From positions 1-64,000 of the forward strand of contig NZ_JASKMS010000015.1 in assembly GCF_030124145.1 (NCBI RefSeq): DNA of 64,000 bases, read 5' to 3'. The DNA is from Streptomyces sp. 378. Its GTDB lineage: Bacteria; Actinomycetota; Actinomycetes; Streptomycetales; Streptomycetaceae. The first letter of the stretch is position 1. The number at the start of each line of letters is the position of its first letter. The position numbers and the translations under genes were made by a program. Of the stretch, positions 24,613 through 34,608 are shown in pieces. The notes under the pieces are model-generated. The model was not told where the DNA came from and searched no databases. It saw only the letters and a program-made list of their open reading frames with translations.

Positions 24613-25842
24613 ATGCATGCCTGGCCCGCTTCCGAGGTCCCCGCCCTGCCTGGTCAGGGCCGCGACCTGAGGATCCACGACACCGCGACCGGCGGCCTCG
24701 TCACCCTCGACCCCGGTCCCGTCGCCCGTATCTACGTCTGCGGCATCACCCCGTACGACGCCACCCACCTGGGACACGCGGCGACCTACAACGCGTTCGA
24801 CCTCGTGCAGCGCGTGTGGCTCGACACCAAGCGGCAGGTTCACTACGTCCAGAACGTCACCGACGTCGACGACCCCCTCCTGGAGCGGGCGCAGCGCGAC
24901 GGCATCGACTGGGCCGCGCTCGCCGAGAAGGAGACGGCCCTCTTCCGCGAGGACATGACGGCCCTGCGGATGCTGCCGCCGCGGCAGTACATAGGCGCCG
25001 TCGAGGCCATACCCGGGATCGTCCCGCTCGTCGAGCGGCTCCGGGACGCCGGTGCCGCCTACGAACTCGACGGTGACGTCTACTTCTCCGTCGAGTCCGA
25101 CCCGCACTTCGGCAAGGTCTCGAACCTCGACGCCGCGGCGATGCGGCTGCTGTCCGCCGAGCGCGGCGGCGACCCGGACCGCCCGGGCAAGAAGAACCCG
25201 CTCGACCCGATGCTGTGGATGGCGGCCCGCGAGGGCGAGCCCAGCTGGGACGGCGGATCGCTCGGGCGCGGCCGGCCCGGCTGGCACATCGAGTGCGTGG
25301 CCATCGCCCTCGACCACCTCGGCATGGGCTTCGACATCCAGGGCGGCGGCTCCGACCTGGCCTTCCCGCACCACGAGATGGGCGCCTCGCACGCCCAGGC
25401 CCTCACCGGCGAGTTCCCCATGGCCAAGGCGTACGTGCACGCCGGCATGGTCGCCCTCGACGGCGAGAAGATGTCCAAGTCCAAGGGCAACCTCGTCTTC
25501 GTCTCCAGGCTGCGGTACGACGGCGTCGACCCGGCCGCCATCCGGCTCGCGCTGCTCGCCCACCACTACCGCGCCGACTGGGAGTGGACCGACCAGGTCC
25601 TCCAGGACGCCGTCGCACGGCTCGGCCGCTGGCGGGCCGCCGTGTCCCGGCCCGACGGGCCGCCGGCACAGACGCTCGTCGAGGAGATCCGCGAGGCCCT
25701 CGCCGACGACCTGAACGCCCCGGCCGCGCTGACCGCGGTCGACCGCTGGGTCGCGCTCCAGGAGCAGAGCGGCGGCACGGACATCGGCGCGCCCGGCGTG
25801 GCCTCCCGGGCCGTGGACGCGCTGCTGGGCGTGGCGCTCTAG
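24613..25842 (+). CDS. mshC: Cysteine--1-D-myo-inosityl glucosaminide ligase MshC
   Basis: A 409-residue enzyme related to cysteinyl-tRNA synthetase. The HIGH signature is HLGHA in ATHLGHAATYN, with the zinc site Cys in YVCGITPYD; the KMSKS signature is KMSKSKGN. It ligates cysteine to GlcN-Ins with ATP, the third step of mycothiol synthesis in the cytosol. The absence of the C-terminal tRNA-anticodon domain agrees with MshC, about 410 residues. It follows the palindromic element and is ended by a perfect 40-bp palindrome. Confidence 0.95.
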   Translation: MHAWPASEVPALPGQGRDLRIHDTATGGLVTLDPGPVARIYVCGITPYDATHLGHAATYNAFDLVQRVWLDTKRQVHYVQNVTDVDDPLLERAQRDGIDWAALAEKETALFREDMTALRMLPPRQYIGAVEAIPGIVPLVERLRDAGAAYELDGDVYFSVESDPHFGKVSNLDAAAMRLLSAERGGDPDRPGKKNPLDPMLWMAAREGEPSWDGGSLGRGRPGWHIECVAIALDHLGMGFDIQGGGSDLAFPHHEMGASHAQALTGEFPMAKAYVHAGMVALDGEKMSKSKGNLVFVSRLRYDGVDPAAIRLALLAHHYRADWEWTDQVLQDAVARLGRWRAAVSRPDGPPAQTLVEEIREALADDLNAPAALTAVDRWVALQEQSGGTDIGAPGVASRAVDALLGVAL

Positions 25843-25861
25843 CCGGGAAGCGGACAGAACC

Positions 25862-25901
25862 AACCGTGGGGCGTCTCCCGGCCGGGAGACGCCCCACGGT
25901 T
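25862..25901. terminator. Bidirectional terminator after mshC
   Basis: A perfect 40-base palindrome reading AACCGTGGGGCGTCTCCCGG followed by its reverse complement. It lies between mshC and the convergent PAC2 gene and can stop both transcripts. Confidence 0.85.
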
Positions 25902-25913
25902 CGTGTGGTGCCC

Positions 25914-26897
25914 TCAGTCCTCCGACGACTCGTCGTCGTCCGTACCCGGCTTCGGCGGCTTTGGCGGGCGGGTGCGGCCGCCCGGGTTGTCCCGCAGGTA
26001 CGACGTGCTGTCGCTGCCGTCCGCCGTGGCGTGACCGCCGGTGGCGGGTGGTCCGCCGCCGTCGCGGCGCCGCAGGTAGCGCTCGAACTCCCGGGCGATC
26101 GCCTCGCCCGACGCCTCCGGCAGCTCGGCGGTGTCCCGGGCCTCCTCCAGCGACTGGACGTACTCGGCGACCTCGCTGTCCTCGGCGGCCAGCTGGTCCA
26201 CGCCGACCTGCCAGGCGCGCGCGTCCTCGGGCAGCTCGCCCAGCGGGATGCGCACGTCGATCAGGTCCTCCAGGCGGTTCAGCAGCGCCAGCGTGGCCTT
26301 CGGGTTCGGCGGCTGCGACACATAGTGCGGCACCGCCGCCCAGAGCGAGACGGCCGGGACACCCGCGTGCGTGCAGGCTTCCTGGAGGACACCGACGATG
26401 CCCGTGGGGCCCTCGTACTTGGTCTCCTCCAGATCCATGCGGCGGGCCAGGTCCGGGTCGGACGTCGTCCCGCTGATCGGAACCGGGCGGGTGTGCGGGG
26501 TGTCGCCCAGCAGGGCGCCCAGGACGACCACCAGCTCCACCCCCAGTTCGTGCGCGAAGCCGAGCAGTTCGTTGCAGAACGAACGCCACCGCATGGACGG
26601 TTCGATGCCCCGGACGAGGACGAGGTCGCGCGGCTTGTCACCGCCGACCCGGACCACCGACAGCCTCGTCGTGGGCCAGGTGATCTTGCGGACGCCCGCT
26701 TCCATGAACACCGTGGGGCGGTTCACCTGGAAGTCGTAGTAGTCCTCGGCGTCCAGCGCCGCGAACACCTCGCCCTTCCATTCCCTGTCCAGATGCGCGA
26801 CCGCGGTGGAGGCGGCGTCGCCGGCGTCGTTCCAGCCCTCGAACGCGGCCACCATGACCGGGTCGACCAGCTCGGGAACCCCCTCGAGCTCGATCAC
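25914..26897 (-). CDS. PAC2 family protein
   Basis: A 327-residue protein beginning MIELEGVPELVDPVMVAAFEGWNDAGDAAS. PAC2-family proteins are related to the eukaryotic proteasome assembly chaperone 2; in actinobacteria the role is unknown. A mobile acidic/Pro-rich tail (PPKPPKPGTDDDESSED) ends the protein. The GTG at 26897 is used because similarity begins at that Met; a further upstream GTG or ATG adds only basic residues. The proteasome operon is about 23 kb away, so a functional link is an open question rather than an operon relation. Confidence 0.85.
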   Translation of the reverse strand: MIELEGVPELVDPVMVAAFEGWNDAGDAASTAVAHLDREWKGEVFAALDAEDYYDFQVNRPTVFMEAGVRKITWPTTRLSVVRVGGDKPRDLVLVRGIEPSMRWRSFCNELLGFAHELGVELVVVLGALLGDTPHTRPVPISGTTSDPDLARRMDLEETKYEGPTGIVGVLQEACTHAGVPAVSLWAAVPHYVSQPPNPKATLALLNRLEDLIDVRIPLGELPEDARAWQVGVDQLAAEDSEVAEYVQSLEEARDTAELPEASGEAIAREFERYLRRRDGGGPPATGGHATADGSDSTSYLRDNPGGRTRPPKPPKPGTDDDESSED

Positions 26898-27053
26898 CCA
26901 GCGCCTCCTTCCGACGTGCCCTCGCTTGACCACCCAACCTTACGGCGTGCCGCGGGGGCGCCCGCAGCCCCCTTGCAGGGGGAGTGCCCCATCACTGCCC
27001 CGCGATCCGCCCCCGAACACCCCGCACGCTTCCGGGCGATGCGCGGGCGCCGG

Positions 27054-27725
27054 TCACAGCGTGGAGCGCAGCCACTGCTCCACGCTCGCGATGTGCACGG
27101 TCGCCCACGAGCGCGCCGCCTCGGCGTCCCGGTCGCGCAGTGCGGCGAGGATCGCCCGGTGCTCGCGCAGGGTGCGGGCGACGGCGTCCTCCTGGGTGAG
27201 GCCGCGCCAGATCCGGGCCCGGGTGGTGGGGCCCGACAGCCCGTCGAGGAGCGAACAGAGCACGGAGTTGCCCGAGCCGTGCACGATGCCCCGGTGGAAC
27301 TCCAGGTCGCAGGCGACGAGATCCTCCACGGACGGGGCCTCGCCGAGCTTGTCCAGCTGGGCCGTCAGCGCGTCCAGTTGCTGCTCGCTGATCCGCACGG
27401 CCGCCATGGCGGTCGCGGCCGGTTCCAGGATGCGGCGTACGGCCAGGAACTCCAGGACCGTGTCGTCGCGGTGGAAGTCGACGACGAAACTCAGCGCCTC
27501 CAGCAGGAGTTGCGGGTCGAGACTGGTGACATAGGTGCCGTCGCCCTGCCGGACATCCAGGATCCGCATCAGCGACAGGGCGCGCACGGCCTCCCGCAGG
27601 GAGTTGCGGGACAACCCGAGGTCGGCGGCGAGTTCGCTCTCCTTGGGCAGCCGGTCGCCCGGGCGCAGCGCGCCGGAGACGATCATTCCCTTGATCTTCT
27701 CGATCGCCTCGTCGGTCACTGGCAT
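27054..27725 (-). CDS. GntR/FadR-family transcription regulator
   Basis: A 223-residue regulator: winged helix at residues about 5-70 (IKGMIVSGALRPGDRLPKESELAADLGLSRNSLREAVRAL) and an FCD ligand domain with metal-site-like residues (D...H...EHR: LVACDLEFHRGI and HRAILAALRDRD). It is convergent with nothing and sits alone between PAC2 and the IS30 element, so no target gene is evident. The ATG at 27725 follows GGAGGTCG by a few bases. The IS left end lies 95 bases upstream of the start and may have moved or replaced its promoter. Confidence 0.87.
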   Translation of the reverse strand: MPVTDEAIEKIKGMIVSGALRPGDRLPKESELAADLGLSRNSLREAVRALSLMRILDVRQGDGTYVTSLDPQLLLEALSFVVDFHRDDTVLEFLAVRRILEPAATAMAAVRISEQQLDALTAQLDKLGEAPSVEDLVACDLEFHRGIVHGSGNSVLCSLLDGLSGPTTRARIWRGLTQEDAVARTLREHRAILAALRDRDAEAARSWATVHIASVEQWLRSTL

Positions 27726-27854
27726 GGTCGACCTCCCTGTCGCTGCAGACCTCCGACGTATCAGGCCATTATGGGGGTCGGGAAAGCGGAAGGGGCGGCT
27801 CCGTCGGCGCTTGGGTTCTAGGAGTCGTTGCAACACCCCAGTTCAAGGGGTGCG

Positions 27855-29072
27855 ATGGACTTCGAGATCCGTAAGGACCGGACGAAGCCTCAGGGCAGAA
27901 AGAAGCTCACCCGGGAGCGGGAGGCATACTCCCGGCTCATGCGGCAGGGTGTGAGCAACCGGGAAGCATGCCGGATCGTCGGGATCGACGTGCGGACCGG
28001 CCAGAAGTGGCGCAACGGGCGTCACGCATACGGAAACCGGAAGGCGCTGCCACCGATCAACGTGGTGGCAGCGCCTTCCGGGCCGTCTCGGTACCTGGGT
28101 GAGGCGGACCGCATCCACATCGCCGACCGGCTGCGGGAGAAGGCGACCGTGCGGGCGATCGCCGCGGAGCTGGGCCGCAGCCCGTCCACGGTCAGCCGGG
28201 AGATCCGCCGCAACCGCCACCCGGTCAGCGGCCAGTACCGTCCGCACACGGCCCAGGCCCGCGCCGATGCCCGCCGGCCCCGTCCGAAGCCCGGGAAGAT
28301 CGGCGAGAACCCGCAGCTGCGGGACTTCATCCAGGACCACCTGGACATACGGTGGAGCCCGGAGCAGATCTGCCAGGCTCTGCGGGCACAGTTCCCCCAG
28401 CGGCCGGAGATGCACGTGGTCCACGAAACGGTCTACCAGGCCCTCTACGTCCAGGGCCGGGGTGAGCTGCGCCGAGAACTCACCCGCGCTCTGCGCACCG
28501 GGCGTGCCCGGCGCAGGCCCCGCCGCCAGGCCCAGCAACGCCAGCCGCGATACGCCACTCCCATGGTCATGATCAGCGAACGGCCGGCGGAGGCGGCGGA
28601 CCGGGCCGTGCCCGGCCACTGGGAGGGCGACCTGATCATCGGCAAGGACGGGAAGTCGGCCATCGGCACCCTGGTCGAACGCGCCACCCGCTACGTCATG
28701 CTCCTGCATCTGCCCGCGGACCACGGCGCCGAGAGCGTCCGCAACGCACTGGTCACCACGGTCCAGACGCCGCCCTCCCACCTCAGGCGGTCCCTGACAT
28801 GGGACCAGGGATCAGAGATGGCCGCCCATGGCTCCTTCACCCTCACCACCGACGTCCCGGTCTACTTCTGCGATCCGGCCAGCCCATGGCAGCGCGGCTC
28901 CAACGAAAACACCAACGGCCTGCTCCGCCAGTACTTCCCCCAGGGCACTGACCTCGCCGTCCATACCCGCGAGCACCTCGACGCCGTCGCCGCAGAGCTG
29001 AACGGCCGCCCACGCAAAACGCTCGGCTGGGAAACCCCAGCCGAGCGCCTGCATAAACTGCTCACGGCCTGA
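27855..29072 (+). CDS. IS30-family transposase
   Basis: A 405-residue transposase. Residues about 10-60 hold an N-terminal helix-turn-helix (REAYSRLMRQGVSNREACRIVG), next a second HTH (DRLREKATVRAIAAELGRSPSTVSREIRRN), then the DDE catalytic core: first Asp in HWEGDLIIG, second Asp in LTWDQGSEM, Glu in NENTNGLLRQYFPQGTDL. It uses cut-and-paste or circle formation via these acids. The ATG at 27855 follows TTCAAGGGGTGCG. An 18-bp perfect hairpin lies inside the gene (28037-28081). Reading frame is intact, so the element looks active. Confidence 0.95.
   Translation: MDFEIRKDRTKPQGRKKLTREREAYSRLMRQGVSNREACRIVGIDVRTGQKWRNGRHAYGNRKALPPINVVAAPSGPSRYLGEADRIHIADRLREKATVRAIAAELGRSPSTVSREIRRNRHPVSGQYRPHTAQARADARRPRPKPGKIGENPQLRDFIQDHLDIRWSPEQICQALRAQFPQRPEMHVVHETVYQALYVQGRGELRRELTRALRTGRARRRPRRQAQQRQPRYATPMVMISERPAEAADRAVPGHWEGDLIIGKDGKSAIGTLVERATRYVMLLHLPADHGAESVRNALVTTVQTPPSHLRRSLTWDQGSEMAAHGSFTLTTDVPVYFCDPASPWQRGSNENTNGLLRQYFPQGTDLAVHTREHLDAVAAELNGRPRKTLGWETPAERLHKLLTA
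28037..28081. repeat. 18-bp perfect hairpin within the transposase gene
   Basis: CCGGAAGGCGCTGCCACC (28037-28054) and its exact complement (28064-28081) flank a 9-base loop GATCAACGT. It lies between the two HTH segments of the transposase, coding for RKALPPINVVAAPSGP. It may stop transcription entering the element or reduce translation. Confidence 0.7.
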
Positions 29073-29156
29073 TCAACACGACCACGTGTTGCGACGACCC
29101 CTGGAAACCGCCGCGTGGAGCCGCCCCTTCCGGCACCGGGTGCCCCCGGGCCGTTC

Positions 29157-30773
29157 CTACTTCTTGTCGAGCAGGTCCTGCACCTTGGCGCGGACGTCGT
29201 CCGTGGCGAGACCCCGGATCGTCAGCGTCGTGCGGCGGCGCAGCACGTCGTCCTGCGTCTCGGCCCACTCGTGGTCCCGGGCCCAGACGACCTGCGCCCA
29301 GATCTCCGGGGCGTCGGGGTGGACGCGCTCGGCGAGCTCGGGGCTCTCGTTGGCCAGGCGGGCGATGTCGAAGGCCAGCGAACCGTAGTGCGTGGCCAGG
29401 TGCCTGGCCGTGTCGGCCGCCATGCGCGGGCCCGGCGCCGGCCCGTCCGTGAGCAGCCGGTGGGCGACCGCGCGCGGGTTGGCGATGCCGGGCAGCGGCA
29501 GCTTCTTCGGCAGCGCGCTGATCGGCTCGAAGTCGTCGCCCAGCGGGTGACCCGGCAGCGCCTCCAGCTTCTTCATGATCGTCCGGCCGATGTGGCGGAA
29601 GGTGGTCCACTTGCCGCCCGCGACGGACAGCATGCCGCCCCGGCCCTCGGTCACCACCGTCTCGCGCTTGGCCTTGGCGGTGCTGCCGGGGCCGCCCGGC
29701 AGCACGCGCAGACCCGCGAAGGCGTAGGTGATGAGGTCGCGGTTCAGCTGCTGGTCGCGCACCGAGAAGGCGGCCTCGTCGAGGATCTGCGATATGTCCT
29801 GCTCGGTGACCGACACGTCCGCCGGGTCGCCGTCGAACACCTCGTCGGTGGTGCCGAGCAGCAGCATGTCCTCCCAGGGGAGGGCGAAGGTGATGCGGTA
29901 CTTGTCGATCGGGGTGGCGAGCGCGGCCTTCCAGGGGGAGGTGCGCTTCAGGACCAGGTGCGCGCCTTTGGACAGGCGGATGGAGGGAGCCGCGTTCGGG
30001 TTCTCCATCCGGCGCAGGTGATCGACCCACGGACCGGTCGCGTTCAGCACGAGCCGGGCGTTGACGCCGAACTCGTCGCCGGACAGGCGGTCCCTGAGCT
30101 CGGCACCGGTGACGCGGCCCTGGGTGAAGCGCAGGCCCGTCACCTCGGCGTGGTTGAGGACGACCGCGCCCGCCTCCACGGCCCCGCGCACCGTCATCAG
30201 CGCCATGCGGGCGTCGTTCATCTGGTCGTCGCCGTAGACGGCCACGGCCTTGAGGTTCTCGGTGCGCAACTCAGGCACGTCCTGCGCGGCCTTGGCCGGC
30301 GAGAGCAGGTGGCCGACGCCGTCACCGAACGCGGAGAGCGCGGAGTAGGCGAAGACGCCCGCGCCGAGCTTCGCCGCGCCGTGCGGCCCGCCCTTGTACA
30401 CGGGCAGGTAGAACGTGAGCGGGTTCGCCAGGTGGGGAGCCACCTGGCGGGAGACCGCACGGCGCTCGAAGTGGTTCTCCGCCACCAGCTTCACCGCGCC
30501 GGTCTGCAGGTAGCGCAGACCGCCGTGGAGGAGCTTGGAGGAGGCGGAGGACGTGGCACCGGCGAAGTCGCCGGCGTCCACCAGAGCCACCCTGAGGCCG
30601 GACTGCGCGGCGTGCCAGGCGGTGGAGATGCCCAGGATGCCGCCGCCGATCACGAGAAGGTCGTACGACGCCTTGGAAAGCTGCTCCCTGGTCTCGGCTC
30701 GGCTCGGGTTCGAGCCGGAGGCCGGGTGCGTCCCCAGGGCAGGCACGGACTGCAGGGTGGACTTGGTGGTCAT
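29157..30773 (-). CDS. glpD: Glycerol-3-phosphate dehydrogenase
   Basis: A 538-residue FAD enzyme. The dinucleotide-binding motif LLVIGGGILGISTAWHAAQSG is at residues about 39-60; further family elements are SKLLHGGLRYL and the C-terminal DAO_C-type domain. It oxidises glycerol 3-phosphate to dihydroxyacetone phosphate, passing electrons to menaquinone at the membrane. It is the third gene of glpF-glpK-glpD and starts 8 bases after the glpK stop; in S. coelicolor this operon is called gylCAB. An IS30 element sits 55 bases beyond its stop, where the operon would normally continue or terminate. Confidence 0.95.
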   Translation of the reverse strand: MTTKSTLQSVPALGTHPASGSNPSRAETREQLSKASYDLLVIGGGILGISTAWHAAQSGLRVALVDAGDFAGATSSASSKLLHGGLRYLQTGAVKLVAENHFERRAVSRQVAPHLANPLTFYLPVYKGGPHGAAKLGAGVFAYSALSAFGDGVGHLLSPAKAAQDVPELRTENLKAVAVYGDDQMNDARMALMTVRGAVEAGAVVLNHAEVTGLRFTQGRVTGAELRDRLSGDEFGVNARLVLNATGPWVDHLRRMENPNAAPSIRLSKGAHLVLKRTSPWKAALATPIDKYRITFALPWEDMLLLGTTDEVFDGDPADVSVTEQDISQILDEAAFSVRDQQLNRDLITYAFAGLRVLPGGPGSTAKAKRETVVTEGRGGMLSVAGGKWTTFRHIGRTIMKKLEALPGHPLGDDFEPISALPKKLPLPGIANPRAVAHRLLTDGPAPGPRMAADTARHLATHYGSLAFDIARLANESPELAERVHPDAPEIWAQVVWARDHEWAETQDDVLRRRTTLTIRGLATDDVRAKVQDLLDKK

Positions 30774-30781
30774 GCTGTTTC

Positions 30782-32320
<1,539 letters not shown>

Positions 32321-32405
32321 TGTGTCTCCTGGAAAGTTCCGTGTTTATGGGGCTTTACGTACGGCGCGTGCCGAGAGTTTCGCGAAGCGGGGATGAATGC
32401 CGCTC

Positions 32406-33200
32406 CTAGGCGAACGCGACGTTGTAGATGCCTGCGGCGATGGCCCCGCCGATCAGCGGGCCGACCACCGGAACCCAGGCGTAGCCCCAGTCGGAGCCGC
32501 CCTTGTTGGGCAGCGGCAGCAGGGCGTGCACGATGCGCGGACCGAGGTCACGGGCCGGGTTGATGGCGTAACCCGTCGGGCCGCCGAGGGACAGGCCGAT
32601 GGAGACCACCACGAGCGCGACGATCAGGGCGCCCAGGGTGCCCAGGCCGTTGCCGTTGTCGTTCAGGCCCTGGGTGAGCACGGCGAGGACCAGCACGATG
32701 GTGCCGATGATCTCCGTGGCGACGTTCTGCCAGGCGACCCGGACCTCGGGGCCGGTGGAGAAGACGCCCAGCACGGGGCCGGCGCCCTTTTCCTGGGCTT
32801 CGACGGCCTTGACCGCGGTGTCCTGCGCGCCCGGACCGCCGACGACCTCGCGGTCGGTGAGGTGCGCGTGGAACTGTCCGTAGTAGGCGATCCAGACCAG
32901 GGCGGCACCGATCATGGCGCCGAGGATCTGTCCGGCCAGGTAGACCGGGACGTTCTTCCAGTCGCCGTCCTTGATCGCGATGCCCACGGTCACGGCCGGG
33001 TTCAGATGGGCGCCGGACAGCGGCGCCGCGGTGTAGACGGCCGTGAGCACCGCGAAGCCCCACCCGAAGGTGATGGCGAGCCAGCCGGCGTTGCGGGCCT
33101 TGGAAGCCTTGAGCGTCACGGCGGCGCAGACGCCGCCGCCGAGCAGGATGAGTATGGCGGTACCGATGGTCTCGCCGATGAAGATGTCGGAGCTGGACAC
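32406..33200 (-). CDS. glpF: Glycerol facilitator (MIP family)
   Basis: A 264-residue aquaglyceroporin with six helices and two NPA loops: SGAHLNPAVTVG and GYAINPARDLGPR. The Asp after the second NPA-R (NPARD) is typical of glycerol-selective channels. It lets glycerol diffuse across the membrane. The GTG start at 33200 has AAAGGAG 8-9 bases upstream. It is the first gene of the glp operon, and the divergent gylR product should repress it through the operator at 33276-33300. Confidence 0.93.
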   Translation of the reverse strand: MSSSDIFIGETIGTAILILLGGGVCAAVTLKASKARNAGWLAITFGWGFAVLTAVYTAAPLSGAHLNPAVTVGIAIKDGDWKNVPVYLAGQILGAMIGAALVWIAYYGQFHAHLTDREVVGGPGAQDTAVKAVEAQEKGAGPVLGVFSTGPEVRVAWQNVATEIIGTIVLVLAVLTQGLNDNGNGLGTLGALIVALVVVSIGLSLGGPTGYAINPARDLGPRIVHALLPLPNKGGSDWGYAWVPVVGPLIGGAIAAGIYNVAFA

Positions 33201-33275
33201 CCGCGACTCCTTTGTCCTTCGTCCAGGGGTGAAGTGCGATACCGGCCTGGCCTTGTCACACTCTAGCGCGTATTG

Positions 33276-33300
33276 CCGGTAGCTGTTCGACAATGTCGAC
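33276..33300. promoter_or_regulatory. Candidate GylR operator, operon side
   Basis: The string CCGGTAGCTGTTCGACA continues as ATGTCGAC, giving the inverted repeat GTTCGAC...GTCGAC. The first 17 bases match, with a gap of one base, the complement of the site at 34297-34317 upstream of gylR (CCGGTAGTGTTCGACA). A shared motif in front of both transcription units is what an autoregulating repressor would leave. Confidence 0.7.
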
Positions 33301-33465
33301 CGATGGACGGGAGTCTTGCTTCGGCGTTACGAGCACGTCAAGAGCTGTGTTGTCGAAAACACGATCGTTACTGATCGCCCCGGACTCAAGGATCTTTGCC
33401 GCAGGTGAGCGCGGACATGCCGAGGACCGGAACGCCGTACGACGCCCCGGTCCACTCGTGTGCCG

Positions 33466-34239
33466 TCAGAACCGCCCGGCGCCCAGATCGCGCGAGACCG
33501 CGCGGGCGCAGTCCCGTACCGCCGCGATCAGCTCGGGCCGCAGCGCGCCCTCCTCCTCGGACCGGCACAGCCGCTCCACGGCGCCGGTGATGCCGACCGC
33601 GCCGACCGGCATGCGCCGCCGGTCGTGGATGGGGGCGGCGAGGGAGGCCACACCCTCCCAGGTCTCCTCCACGTCGGCCGCGTAACCCCGCGCGCGCGTG
33701 ACGTCGAGGAGGTGCTCGAAGTCCTCCGGCTCGCACACGGTCCGGTCGGTGAAGGCCTTGCGGTCGGCCTCCAGGGCCTCGCTGTGCGCCACCGGGTCGT
33801 AGGCCGACAGCACCTTGCCCAGGGCCGTGGAGTGCAGCGGCTGCATGGCCCCGATCTCCAGGACCTGCCGGCTGTCGTCGGGCCGGAACACGTGGTGCAC
33901 GATCAGCACGCCCTGCTGGTGCAGGACGCCCAGGTAGACGCTCTCGCCACTGGAACGGGCCAGGTCGTCGGTCCACACCAGGGCGCGCGCCCGCAGCTCG
34001 TGCACATCGAGGTAGGTGGTGCCCAGGCGCAGCAGCTCCGCGCCCAGCTGATAGCGCCCGGACGCGTCGTCCTGCTCCACGAAGCCCTCCTGCTGGAGGG
34101 TGCGCAGGATGCCGTGGGCGGTGCCTTTGGCCAGGCCCAGCGACGAGGCGATGTCCGACAGGCCGAGCCGCCGCTCGCCGCCCGCGAGCAGCCGCAGCAT
34201 CGCGGCCGCCCGTTCGAGCGACTGGATGTTCCGTGCCAT
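33466..34239 (-). CDS. gylR: IclR-family glycerol regulator GylR
   Basis: A 257-residue IclR regulator: winged-helix HTH at residues about 1-60 (MARNIQSLERAAAMLRLL, LSDIASSLGLAKGTAHGILRTLQQEG) and an effector domain after residue about 80 (LGTTYLDVHELRARALVW, MQPLHSTALGKVL). It represses the glycerol operon and is expected to bind glycerol 3-phosphate. The ATG at 34239 is the family start. It is transcribed in the same direction as the operon with a 265-base gap holding the operator. Confidence 0.93.
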   Translation of the reverse strand: MARNIQSLERAAAMLRLLAGGERRLGLSDIASSLGLAKGTAHGILRTLQQEGFVEQDDASGRYQLGAELLRLGTTYLDVHELRARALVWTDDLARSSGESVYLGVLHQQGVLIVHHVFRPDDSRQVLEIGAMQPLHSTALGKVLSAYDPVAHSEALEADRKAFTDRTVCEPEDFEHLLDVTRARGYAADVEETWEGVASLAAPIHDRRRMPVGAVGITGAVERLCRSEEEGALRPELIAAVRDCARAVSRDLGAGRF

Positions 34240-34608
34240 CGCCGTACTGCCTCCGTCCCCTTCGACCGCCGACAAGCGGCACCACAGCCCTCGTTCGGCA
34301 ATGTCGAACACTACCGGTCGATGCCGACCTCTCGCTAATGGCACGTCGCCATTTGTTGCACGCCATGACCGGCCGGCGCGCCGGACGTCTCCCGCGCCCC
34401 GTCCTGCCCGGGCGACGCGCACCGGTCACGGTCGGGGAATCCGAGGCGCTGCCGCTGCCGGCCGTACGGCCGCGTCCGGCTCGTGGACGCGCTGTCCATC
34501 CAAGCCCACTCCCGGTTACGCTGGCGCGGTGCGCCCTTCCCCGGAAGCCCTCAGGCTGTCCGGGAAGCCGCAAAGCCGACAGCCGTCGCATTTGAGGGAG
34601 CCCTTTAC
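34240..34608. other. Intergenic region between gylR and metH
   Basis: 369 bases. The left part holds the gylR promoter and the candidate GylR site at 34297-34317. The right part is the metH leader and contains a 10-bp hairpin with one bulge, CCCGGAAGCC (34540-34549), loop CTCA, then GGCTGTCCGGG to 34564. I looked for a cobalamin or SAM-type riboswitch and could not match the conserved boxes. Confidence 0.5.
34297..34317. promoter_or_regulatory. Candidate GylR operator, gylR side
   Basis: GGCAATGTCGAACACTACCGG, read on the other strand, matches the operon-side site at 33276-33300 over CCGGTAG.TGTTCGACA, including the half-site spacing. It lies 58-78 bases upstream of the gylR start, so GylR would repress itself. 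Confidence 0.65.

Larger units (their letters stand above)
27821..29101 (+). mobile_element. IS30-family insertion sequence
   Basis: Ends are imperfect inverted repeats: GGAGTCGTTGCAACAC (27821-27836) and the complement of GGGGTCGTCGCAACAC (29086-29101), 14 of 16 identical. The single gene encodes an IS30 transposase with all catalytic residues. The element is about 1.28 kb, a normal size. I could not find a convincing 2-3 bp target duplication at the flanks (TCTA left, TGGA right), so the precise ends may be off by a few bases. Confidence 0.85.

Noticed and set aside
24349..24700. Protein genes on both strands of the palindromic element
   Set aside because: Their similar peptides follow from the palindrome and have no ribosome site or domain.
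34320..34608. Cobalamin or SAM/SAH riboswitch upstream of metH
   Set aside because: The B12 box and the conserved GGGAA/GCCACTG elements could not be placed, nor the SAH or SAM-IV cores.
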